From Streptomyces thermolilacinus SPC6 (GTDB lineage Bacteria > Actinomycetota > Actinomycetes > Streptomycetales > Streptomycetaceae): 64,000 nucleotides of DNA. The translations under genes and the position numbers were made by a program. The DNA is taken from NCBI RefSeq assembly GCF_000478605.2, contig NZ_ASHX02000001.1, positions 6,277,001-6,341,000 of the forward strand. The letters run 5' to 3'. Positions 57,562 through 64,000 of the stretch are shown here, in pieces. The number at the start of each line of letters is the position of its first letter. Within the stretch, counting starts at the first letter, position 1. The notes beneath the pieces were generated by a model. The model had not been told where the DNA came from. It did not search any database and saw only the letters and a program-made list of their open reading frames with translations.

Positions 57562-58662
57562 CTACCGGAACCGGTCCCACGTCCCGCTGCCCGCGATGAC
57601 CCGCAACTGCCCCACCGACAGCGGCGGTGTGCCCCGGGTGGGCTCGGCGACGAGCGGGCGGCTCGTGTTGTAGGCGGTGACGGTGACCCGGAAGCCGCCC
57701 GGACGGGTCACGGTGACGGACCGGTGGAGCACGCCCTCGCCGCTCCACGGCGCCGGACCGTTCCGCTCCTCGACCCGCGGCTCGTCCGTGTCGTTGGTGC
57801 CCCGGTGGTCCACGGTGACCTCGACCGCCGCCTCGCCCTTCCCGTCATCGACCCGGAGGTGCGCGAAGTGGGTGGGGCTCGTACCGCCGGCCCGGCCGAA
57901 GTGCCGCAGGCCAGGGGGAAGGAGCGGCTCCAGGGTGTCCAGCAGCTCGAAGCCCGACGGGGCGCCGGGCTCGACCTCCCCGCCGTCCCGCCGCGGGAAC
58001 GAGTCCAGCAGCGTCCGCCACTCTCCGGCCGTCACCAGTTCGGTCAGCCGCTGCTGCGACAGCGGCGGCACCTCACGCGTCGGCGCGGCACCCTCAGCGG
58101 CGGGCGCGTTCAGTTCCGTGGCGGTCAGCATGGAACCGTCGGGCGTGATCAACCGTGCCGACCACACCACGGCGTCCCGTTCGCCGTAGGGCGCCACACG
58201 GTCCTGGACGAGCAGGAGGTCGGAGCCGTCCGGCAGCACCCGCTTCGTGCAGGTGCCCTTCGGGCCCCACCGGCCGACGCCCCCCGGCCCGTCCGGGCAC
58301 CCGGCCAGGGACACCAGGTCCAGCGCGGGGGAGTCGGTCCTGCCCAGCGCGACCGACACCAACGCCGGGCCCTCGCCGTCGTCGAGGACGACCGCGCCCT
58401 TCGCGTACGCGCCGAGCGTGGCACCGCCACCGTCCCCGGGCACCTCGCGGACCTTCCCCTCCGGCAGGAGTCCCTTCAGGACGGAGACGACCCGCCGCTC
58501 CGCCTCCGCCTCCACACCCGGAACCACCGCGGCGGCCACCTCGCTGCGACCGTCGATCGGGCCCGCGTACACGACGCCCGCCCCCATCGCTCCGGCCAGC
58601 GCCACGCCGACGGCGACGACCGCCGCCCGCCCGCGCCGCACACTCCTGGTTGCTCCGCTCAC
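57562..58662 (-). CDS. Membrane-anchored or exported hypothetical protein
   Basis: A 366-residue protein. A short basic start (SGATRSVRRGR) and one hydrophobic helix (AAVVAVGVALAGAMGAGVVY) suggest a signal anchor. The outer part includes EAEAERRVVSVLKGLLPEGK, GEGPALVSVALGRTDSPALD, LTELVTAGEWRTLLDSFPRR and GGFRVTVTAYNTSRPLVAEP. The last block with its LSVGQLRVIAGSGTW end is common in Streptomyces anti-sigma-like or sensor exoproteins, but I cannot name the family. GTG 58662 follows AGGAAGGGA. Only two cysteines are seen. Confidence 0.65.
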   Translation of the reverse strand: MSGATRSVRRGRAAVVAVGVALAGAMGAGVVYAGPIDGRSEVAAAVVPGVEAEAERRVVSVLKGLLPEGKVREVPGDGGGATLGAYAKGAVVLDDGEGPALVSVALGRTDSPALDLVSLAGCPDGPGGVGRWGPKGTCTKRVLPDGSDLLLVQDRVAPYGERDAVVWSARLITPDGSMLTATELNAPAAEGAAPTREVPPLSQQRLTELVTAGEWRTLLDSFPRRDGGEVEPGAPSGFELLDTLEPLLPPGLRHFGRAGGTSPTHFAHLRVDDGKGEAAVEVTVDHRGTNDTDEPRVEERNGPAPWSGEGVLHRSVTVTRPGGFRVTVTAYNTSRPLVAEPTRGTPPLSVGQLRVIAGSGTWDRFR

Positions 58663-58830
58663 GATGCGTCCCTTCCTGAGTACGTGCCGACCGGCGCGCC
58701 CCTGGCGCGCCCGGCCGCTGCGAGGCCCGGCCGATATGGCCCACGGCCTCCTGTCACCCACTCGACAACCTGGCCCGTACGGCAGGTTCCATCGGGTCCG
58801 GCGGCCCCCGGCCACAACGGGGAGGAAGGG

Positions 58831-58866
58831 ACGCCGGCCGGCTCCCGCGCGGGAACCGGCCGGCGT
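58831..58866 (-). terminator. 36-bp near-perfect palindrome after the deiminase gene
   Basis: ACGCCGGCCGG (58831-58841) and CCGGCCGGCGT (58856-58866) pair perfectly, with a TCCCGCGCGGGA core between them and a single mismatch. It lies 13 bp past the stop of the leftward deiminase gene. Confidence 0.75.
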
Positions 58867-58879
58867 CGTACGGACCGCC

Positions 58880-60805
58880 CTACCGCTGCCACCAGGCGGC
58901 GGACGCGTCCCGCAGGGTGTTGGTGCCGCAGTGCACCTCGCCCATGCCGAGGTGGTACGTGTCCCAGTCGTCGATGTAGGAGACCCTCATCCCGGCACGG
59001 GTGTACGCGGCGGTGACCGCGTCCGTGAAGACGTCGCGGCCCCCGATGACCGGCCCCCACTGCTTCGGCGCCAGGTACCGGTCGCGGCCCAGCAGCACGC
59101 CGTTCACCGCGCCCGGCACGTACGCGCTGGTCATCACGGAGGAACCGGGCGCCGTCGCGCGCTCACCCTCGCGCGCCAGCCGCTTCTGCTGGCCGTACTC
59201 GGTGACCGACTCCGGTACCTGCCCGGCGCCCAGCCGCGTCAGCCGCGGCACCCGGTCGCCGCGCTCGCCGTGCTCGGTGCCCCGGGTGTACAGCGCGGGC
59301 ACCCGGACCACCTCGGCGTCCGTCACGCCCGTCTCCCGCTTCAGGACCTCCAGGTTGGCCCGGATGCGCTGCGCGGCCATCGTGTTGTCCGCCACCAGCC
59401 ACTTCGACGCGAGCGCCTGGTCGATCGTCTCCTTCGGCGCGGGCAGGTCCTTGCCGCCCGGCACCGAGAACATCCGCGTCGTGCCGTGCCCCGCCTTCTG
59501 CGCGTCCCGCAGCAGCCGCAGCCCCGCCTCGGGGTCGGCGACTCCGAGGCGCCACCCGCGCGCGGTGTCCGGCGCGGGCAGGAACTGCACGAACTCGTCC
59601 ACGTGCCCCACGTGCAGCCACGACGTGTCCAGCAGCAGCGGGTCCTGGAAGCCCTGCGCCTGGAGCAGCGTGCGCATCGCCCGCGCGGGCTTCGAGCCGT
59701 CGTCCTTCCGCTCGCCCATGATGATCCGCCCGGCGGGGAACGACCGCCCGGCGTGGGCGTACGGCGGGATCGTCTCCAGGTTCCCCATCGAGTTCATGGT
59801 CCACTCCTCCGACTCGCGGACCCCCGAGACCTGTACGACGCCGATGCCCTTGCCGCGCAGCCGCTCGAACAGCTCCCGGCCCGACTCGCGGTCGGGCTGC
59901 GCCGAACGCAGCATCACCCGGATCACCTGGCGGCGGCCGTCGGGGCCGGTCATGCTCACGTACCCGGGCTCCACGAAGTCCTGCGCCCAGATGTCCTCGT
60001 ACCGGTCGAACGTGAACAGCGGGTTCCCGATCCCGGCGGCCTTCGCCTCGGCCGCCAGGCCCCGCACGAACGCCTGCTGCCGACGGGCGTACGGGTCCGT
60101 GCCCGGCACCCTGGTGACCAGCACCTGCTGGGCGTTCTGGAGGTGGTGGTGCGTCAGCAGCGGCGCCACCCGCAGCGTGACGTCGTCCGACGTGGCCCTG
60201 CCACCGGAGGTGACGGTGAGGCGCAGGACGGCACGGCCGCCCCACAGGGCCGGGTCCCGGACGACGTCGGTGGCCTCCACACCGAACTCCACACCCGCCC
60301 GCAGCTCGGCCGCCGTCAGACGCGTGCCGGCCGTGACCCACACCCATCCGGTGCCGCGCTTGACGAACACCCGGGTGTTCTTGGCGCCGCCGACCACCCG
60401 CAGGGTGCCGCTCGCCGACGCGGGCAGCCCCTTCATCGGCACGGACCGTACCCGCGCCAGGTCGGCGGCGTCCGGCGTGCCGTTCACCCTTGTGTCGAGG
60501 GCGTCGTTGCAGGCGGCGAGGCGCGCGTCCGGCAGCGGCCTGCCGCGCGGGTCGGCCGTCGGACAGCGCTTCGTGTCGTCATCGATGTTCGGCAGGAACA
60601 CCGCGCCGCGCGTCGGCGTCCACGTGTCCTCCCCGGCGTTGTCCGTCGCCCCGGCGACGTCCACCCGTCCGTCCCGGTCCACGTCCGCCCGCAGGTCCGC
60701 CCGTGGCGGCGGCGCGGCTGCGAGGGCGGGTGCGGCCGGGGCGATGATGGCCGCGATGACGGACAGGGCGAGTGTCGCGCGCCGTGTGTGGCTCGTCGTA
60801 CGCAC
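58880..60805 (-). CDS. Secreted protein-arginine deiminase (PAD family)
   Basis: A 641-residue calcium-dependent-type deiminase converting peptidyl-arginine to citrulline. The signal peptide (RRATLALSVIAAIIAPAAPA) exports it. ADVDRDGRVDVAG and TWTPTRGAVFLPNIDDD align with the Ca-binding middle domain of vertebrate PADs. Catalytic residues are all present: Asp276 (DIWAQDFVEPGY), His401 and Asp403 (WLHVGHVDEFVQFLP) and Cys626 (GEVHCGTN). GNLETIPPYAHAGRSFPAGR matches the substrate-side region. GTG 60805 follows AGGAGGGG. It stands alone with its own terminator. Its protein targets are unknown; extracellular citrullination is inferred. Confidence 0.9.
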   Translation of the reverse strand: MRTTSHTRRATLALSVIAAIIAPAAPALAAAPPPRADLRADVDRDGRVDVAGATDNAGEDTWTPTRGAVFLPNIDDDTKRCPTADPRGRPLPDARLAACNDALDTRVNGTPDAADLARVRSVPMKGLPASASGTLRVVGGAKNTRVFVKRGTGWVWVTAGTRLTAAELRAGVEFGVEATDVVRDPALWGGRAVLRLTVTSGGRATSDDVTLRVAPLLTHHHLQNAQQVLVTRVPGTDPYARRQQAFVRGLAAEAKAAGIGNPLFTFDRYEDIWAQDFVEPGYVSMTGPDGRRQVIRVMLRSAQPDRESGRELFERLRGKGIGVVQVSGVRESEEWTMNSMGNLETIPPYAHAGRSFPAGRIIMGERKDDGSKPARAMRTLLQAQGFQDPLLLDTSWLHVGHVDEFVQFLPAPDTARGWRLGVADPEAGLRLLRDAQKAGHGTTRMFSVPGGKDLPAPKETIDQALASKWLVADNTMAAQRIRANLEVLKRETGVTDAEVVRVPALYTRGTEHGERGDRVPRLTRLGAGQVPESVTEYGQQKRLAREGERATAPGSSVMTSAYVPGAVNGVLLGRDRYLAPKQWGPVIGGRDVFTDAVTAAYTRAGMRVSYIDDWDTYHLGMGEVHCGTNTLRDASAAWWQR

Positions 60806-60981
60806 CGTGTGTCCCCTCCTGAAGGTTCGGTCTTTCCGAGCCGGTAGAGGGAATCCGTTGCGCGGGCGTTGCGCGGGACGCGGGACGACCTGCGAGGGAC
60901 GTGTGATTCGGCCGGAAGTCGCCCCGGGCTCAGGCCCGGACGCCCCCGGGTCGCGGCCGAGGCCGAGAGACGGGGGAGTTG

Positions 60982-61488
60982 TTACCTGGCGGGGTCCGGC
61001 AGTGGGTGCAGGCGTACTTCGGTGAGCCGCCCTCCGGTGATCCGCGCCGTCATGTACGTGCGGTGCGGTTCGCGCCGCCGGTCGGTCGGCGACCCCGGGT
61101 TGAGCAGCCGCAGCCGGTCACCGGCCATGGAGTCCCACGGGATGTGGCTGTGGCCGAACACGAGCACGTCCGCCTCCGGGAATCGCTCGGCGCAGCGCCG
61201 CTCCCGCCCCCGCGCCGGACCGGTCTCGTGCACCACGGCGAACCGCACCCCGCCCAGTTCCGCGTACGCCACCTCGGGCAGCCGCGCCCGCAGTGCGGGG
61301 CCGTCGTTGTTGCCGTACACCGCGACCAGCCGCCGCGCCCGCGCCTCCAGCAGGTCCAGCGTGGCCACGTCCACCCAGTCGCCCGCGTGGAACACCACGT
61401 CCACACGCGGCACCAGGTCCAGCAGCTCCGGCGGCACGGCCCTGGCCCGGGCGGGCACATGCGTGTCGGACATCAGCAGCAGCTCCAC
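60982..61488 (-). CDS. Metallophosphoesterase (YfcE-like)
   Basis: A 168-residue calcineurin-fold phosphodiesterase. Metal-binding motifs are in order: MSDTHVP, FHAGDWVD, VYGNNDGP, VHETGP and FGHSHIP. Homologues hydrolyse phosphodiesters with two metal ions; the natural substrate is unknown. GTG 61488 lies seven bases after TACCGT and has no ribosome site, so a leaderless mRNA is likely. The 240 bp upstream to the FMN-reductase start hold only GC-rich sequence and a palindrome. Confidence 0.85.
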   Translation of the reverse strand: MELLLMSDTHVPARARAVPPELLDLVPRVDVVFHAGDWVDVATLDLLEARARRLVAVYGNNDGPALRARLPEVAYAELGGVRFAVVHETGPARGRERRCAERFPEADVLVFGHSHIPWDSMAGDRLRLLNPGSPTDRRREPHRTYMTARITGGRLTEVRLHPLPDPAR

Positions 61489-61495
61489 CGGGCCG

Positions 61496-61501
61496 ACGGT
61501 A
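61496..61501 (-). promoter_or_regulatory. -10 for a leaderless metallophosphoesterase transcript
   Basis: Minus-strand TACCGT with a seven-base gap to GTG 61488, the same geometry as at 50469-50482. Confidence 0.4.
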
Positions 61502-61690
61502 GTGGGCACCGGCACCCCGCGCCAGCCCCCGCCCCGGCACCTCGCGCCCCCGCCCCTGGACCCCGCGCCGGCCCCCGCCCCGGCCGGTCGCGCCGGACCT
61601 GCCGGGCGGCGGGGGCGCACGTACGCTGGGAGGCGAGACGCCCGACGCCGCCCCGCCGGGCCGCGGGGCGGGCGGAGGCGGCCGACCGCG

Positions 61691-61708
61691 GTCTGCCGTG
61701 CGGCAGAC
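61691..61708. promoter_or_regulatory. Palindrome GTCTGCCG-TG-CGGCAGAC upstream of FMN reductase gene
   Basis: Perfect 8-bp arms, 20 bp before ATG 61729. It may be an operator or an RNA hairpin just upstream of the start. Confidence 0.5.
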
Positions 61709-61728
61709 GGCAGGGAACCGGTGAGACG

Positions 61729-62349
61729 ATGACGAAGCTGACGATCATCAGCGGCGGCCTGCGCGAGCCGTCCTCGACACGGCTCCTCGCCAACCGCCTC
61801 GACGTGGCGGTGCGCGCGGAACTGGAGGCACAGGGACGCACCGTCGAGTCGACGTTCGTGGAGCTGCGCCCGCTGGGCCGCGCGATCATGGACGCGATGC
61901 TGTCGGGGTTCCCCACGCCGCCGCTGGAGCAGGCGTTCCGGACGGTGGACTCGGCGGACGGGGTCATCGCGGTGACGCCCGCGTTCAACGCCTCCTTCAG
62001 CGGGCTGTTCAAGTCGTTCTTCGACGTGCTGCCCGAGGGGACGCTGGCCGACATGCCCGTGCTGATCGCCGCGACCGGCGGCACCGAACGGCACTCGCTG
62101 GTGCTGGAGCACGCGATGCGGCCGATGTTCTCGTATCTGCACGCGATCGTGTCGCCTCGCGGGGTGTACGCCGCGACCGGCGACTTCGGCACCGACGAGG
62201 CCCAGGCGGGCGCCGCGCTCCGGGACCGCGTCAGGACGGCCGCGGCCGACTACGCCCGGCTGGTCCAGGGCTGCGGCGCCCGTACCCGGCAAGCGCCCGA
62301 GGCGGAGAGCTTCACGCCGATGGAGCAGCTCCTGCGCGGCTCGGCCTGA
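61729..62349 (+). CDS. NADPH-dependent FMN reductase (CE1759-type)
   Basis: A 206-residue flavodoxin-fold reductase. TKLTIISGGLREPSSTRLLA binds FMN phosphate; ADGVIAVTPAFNASFSGLFK, SFFDVLPEGTLADMPVLIAA and HSLVLEHAMRPMFSYLHAIV follow. The group usually supplies reduced FMN to a partner luciferase-like monooxygenase encoded next door; no such partner is in this window. ATG 61729 is chosen with GTGAG nearby. It is convergent with the pirin-GNAT gene. Confidence 0.85.
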   Translation: MTKLTIISGGLREPSSTRLLANRLDVAVRAELEAQGRTVESTFVELRPLGRAIMDAMLSGFPTPPLEQAFRTVDSADGVIAVTPAFNASFSGLFKSFFDVLPEGTLADMPVLIAATGGTERHSLVLEHAMRPMFSYLHAIVSPRGVYAATGDFGTDEAQAGAALRDRVRTAAADYARLVQGCGARTRQAPEAESFTPMEQLLRGSA

Positions 62350-62387
62350 GCGTTCCGCACCGACAGGACCGTACGGTCACCGGCGGG

Positions 62388-63725
62388 TCAGGTCGGCCGC
62401 GTGACCAGCCATCGGAGCACCTCGGGCGTGACGGGGTCGGTGATGTCGGCGTACCCCTCGTGCTTCGCCAGGTACTTCTTCACGTACGGGCACACGGGCA
62501 CGATCCGCTTGCCCGAGGCGCGTACGTCCTCCAGCGCGTCGTGGACGAGCCGCGCGGCCAGGCCCCGCCCGCCGTACGCGTCCTCGATCTTGGTGTGGTG
62601 GAAGACGCGCTGCTCGTCGCGGTCGCGGTAGGCCGTGAGGCCCGCGGACGTGTCGCCGACGTGGATCTCGTACCGGTTGCGCTCCGGCACGTGCACGACG
62701 GCGGGTTCGACGGCGGAATCGGGGGCGGAACCGGCGGTGTGGGGGGCGGGCGTGGCGGGGTTCCTGCGGGGCCTGATCGTGGCGTTGGGCAGGGCGGGGG
62801 CCGGGAGCCGGCCGCCGTCGTAGCCCTCGACCGCGCCGAAGCGGTCCGAGGCGTTCTGCCACGCCTCCCGCGCCTCGACGATGTCGTCATGGGTGCGGCC
62901 GATGAAGTTCCACCACATGACGATCTCCTCGCCGAACGGCGGCCCGCCCAGCAGGACCAGCCGCGCGGGCCCGGCCGCGTCGTTCACGAGGGTCAGCGTC
63001 GTACGGCCGGGGGCGGCGTACCCCAGCTCCGTGGGGCGCAGGGCCGTACCGTCGAAGCGGATGTCGCCCGCGTCCACCAGGACGCCGTGCTCGAAACCGG
63101 CGTCCACGTCGAGGACGACCGTCGCGCCGGGCGCGAGGGACAGTTCCGCGCCCAGCAGGGGGGTGAAGGTCCGTACCGGCGAGGTGGCGCCCGCCAGCGA
63201 GCCGAGGAAGACACGGGCCTCGCCGCCGTCGAGCGACACCGCCTGGGGCACATGGTGCTGGAAGTCCCGCGCGGCGCCCCGGTGCTCCTCGGGGAGCGCC
63301 ACCCACAGCTGCACGCCGTGCAGCAGCGTCGTCCGGGGCGTGGACACCTCCGAGTGGCTGATCCCGTGGCCGCCCGTCATCAGATTCAGCTCACCCGGGC
63401 GGACGAAGGCGTGGCTGCCGAGGCTGTCGCGGTGCTCGATCTCGCCGCTGAACAGCCAGCTCACCGTCTGGAGCCCGGTGTGCGGGTGCGGGGCGACGTC
63501 CATGCCGCCGGTCAGCGACACGTCGTCGGGGCCGTAGTGGTCGGCGAAGCACCACGCCCCGATGAGCGTGCGCGCCCGCTGGGGCAGGGTGCGCCGAACC
63601 GTCATCGCGCGCGGTCCGCCGAGCGGCACGCTGCGCGCGGTCAGAACCTCGACACCGGGCCGCGGCGGCTCGGCCGTCTCCGATCCGCAGGCCAGCTCGG
63701 CCGGGCGTGTTTCCGTGTTGCTCAC
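62388..63725 (-). CDS. Pirin-GNAT fusion protein
   Basis: A 445-residue two-domain protein. Residues 1-310 are a bicupin pirin: GGPRAMTVRRTLPQRARTLI, FADHYGPDDVSLTGGMDVAP, HPHTGLQTVSWLFSGEIEHR (metal His pair), GGHGISHSEVS and GGPPFGEEIVMWWNFIGRTH. A Pro/Ala linker joins a small GNAT-like acetyltransferase (350-440): PERNRYEIHVGDTSAGLTAY, HTKIEDAYGGRGLAARLVHD and IVPVCPYVKKYLAKHEGYAD. This short YjdJ-type GNAT usually is a separate gene. Pirins act as quercetinase-like dioxygenases or regulators. The N-terminus has extra residues before the pirin core. Confidence 0.87.
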   Translation of the reverse strand: MSNTETRPAELACGSETAEPPRPGVEVLTARSVPLGGPRAMTVRRTLPQRARTLIGAWCFADHYGPDDVSLTGGMDVAPHPHTGLQTVSWLFSGEIEHRDSLGSHAFVRPGELNLMTGGHGISHSEVSTPRTTLLHGVQLWVALPEEHRGAARDFQHHVPQAVSLDGGEARVFLGSLAGATSPVRTFTPLLGAELSLAPGATVVLDVDAGFEHGVLVDAGDIRFDGTALRPTELGYAAPGRTTLTLVNDAAGPARLVLLGGPPFGEEIVMWWNFIGRTHDDIVEAREAWQNASDRFGAVEGYDGGRLPAPALPNATIRPRRNPATPAPHTAGSAPDSAVEPAVVHVPERNRYEIHVGDTSAGLTAYRDRDEQRVFHHTKIEDAYGGRGLAARLVHDALEDVRASGKRIVPVCPYVKKYLAKHEGYADITDPVTPEVLRWLVTRPT

Positions 63726-63774
63726 CGTGGGAGCCCTCTCTCGCCCAGAAAAGTTCGACCTTCAACATTCACGT

Positions 63775-63797
63775 GATGATGATAGGACCCATCATGA
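63775..63797. promoter_or_regulatory. Inverted repeat between pirin and AhpD-like genes
   Basis: ATGATG and CATCAT flank an eight-base centre within the divergent region, near the presumed promoters of both genes. TTCAACATTCACGTGATG just before it adds a second partly symmetric block. A MarR/HxlR-type regulator could bind here, but none is encoded in view. Confidence 0.35.
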
Positions 63798-63816
63798 CTG
63801 TCCACGCGATCAGGGA

Positions 63817-64000
63817 GTGCCGCTGACACGGGCGTCAGGGCCAGGGGCGGGGAGCGGTCGGCGGGTCTTCCTCGACAAGCAGCACCCCGCCGCGTACCGC
63901 GCGTTGACCGGCACGGCGGAGGCGGTGCGGACCGCCGCGGCGAGCGCGGGACTCGACCGGGTCCTGGTCGAGCTCATCAATGTCAGGGTGTCACAGCTCA
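63817..64000 (+). CDS. Carboxymuconolactone-decarboxylase/AhpD-like protein (partial, runs off the edge)
   Basis: The visible 61 codons encode RRVFLDKQHPAAYRALTGTA then VRTAAASAGLDRVLVELINV and RVSQL, the N-terminal part of AhpD-like proteins; the CxxC motif expected about 10 residues later lies beyond the window. GTG 63817 is taken as the start but the ribosome site is poorly placed. It diverges from the pirin-GNAT gene; the two may form an oxidative-stress or aromatic-compound response pair. Confidence 0.7.
   Translation, partial: MPLTRASGPGAGSGRRVFLDKQHPAAYRALTGTAEAVRTAAASAGLDRVLVELINVRVSQL

Noticed and set aside
63794..63826. Short ORF of ten codons (MTVHAIRECR) before the AhpD-like gene
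   Set aside because: Too short, no ribosome site, and it lies in the probable promoter region.
1..64000. tRNA, rRNA, attachment site or replication origin
   Set aside because: No cloverleaf with a recognisable T-arm, rRNA segment, integrase or DnaA-box cluster was seen on reading both strands; not verified by software.

Overview
The window is very GC-rich with strong third-position G/C bias. Its gene content points to Streptomyces (Actinomycetota): a gas-vesicle (gvp) cluster, a WhiB-family regulator, a rodlin-like secreted peptide, an AA10 lytic polysaccharide monooxygenase (LPMO), a SpoIIE/HATPase signalling protein, many GTG starts, probable leaderless transcripts and a rare TTA codon in a secreted protease gene. 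No rRNA, tRNA, CRISPR array or intact mobile element was seen. The mix of conserved hypotheticals, secreted hydrolases and small regulators suggests an ordinary chromosomal region with accessory patches.

Layout. 0-4.3 kb: dolichol-phosphate-mannose-type glycosyltransferase, short rodlin-like protein, secreted trypsin-like protease, small Gly-rich exported protein, and a C-terminally anchored LPMO with a DasR/chitinase-type motif upstream. 4.4-13 kb: PAS-GAF-PP2C-HATPase protein, VOC protein, secreted BBE-type FAD oxidase, FUSC-type membrane protein, small acidic protein, lipoprotein. 13-16.4 kb: compact gas-vesicle operon read leftward as gvpO-A-F-G-J-L-S-K, mostly with ATGA overlaps. 16.5-19.3 kb: GlsB-type membrane protein, WhiB protein, two small conserved proteins, a 15-bp tandem repeat and a methyltransferase. 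19.4-32.5 kb: a 13-kb leftward five-gene operon (DUF4132 protein, 1711-aa protein with a possible C-terminal winged helix, MoxR-like AAA+ ATPase, DUF5682-VWA fusion, SWIM zinc-finger protein); an Imm63-type gene lies just upstream. This is the best candidate for an undescribed system.

33-44 kb: acetoacetate-decarboxylase-fold protein, a flavin monooxygenase of the salicyloyl-CoA 5-hydroxylase type, several conserved hypotheticals, a TetR gene with a clear palindromic operator, polyphosphate kinase 2, a heavily disrupted DUF5995 pseudogene, a GT1 glycosyltransferase and a frameshifted DUF2283 gene. 43-49 kb: a run encoding a YbdK-type carboxylate-amine ligase, a 37-codon coupled upstream ORF, an N-acetylglutaminylglutamine-amidotransferase-like enzyme and an S9 peptidase. 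49-52 kb: a Cmx/CmrA-type efflux pump preceded by a putative leaderless leader peptide and hairpins, a Cys-rich protein, and a secreted trypsin-like protease with a TTA codon.

52-64 kb: two hypotheticals (one SUMF1-like), an Old Yellow Enzyme diverging from an ArsR regulator across back-to-back promoters that share one -35 hexamer, a leaderless NUDIX gene, an IS630 remnant, a DUF2975/XRE pair behind two helically phased operators, an exported hypothetical, a secreted protein-arginine deiminase with all four catalytic residues, a metallophosphoesterase, an FMN reductase, a pirin-GNAT fusion, and the start of an AhpD-like gene running off the right edge.

All assignments come from reading the sequence and from knowledge of families; no database search was run. 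Start codons were chosen from ribosome-binding sites, overlaps and family N-termini and are stated where they matter.
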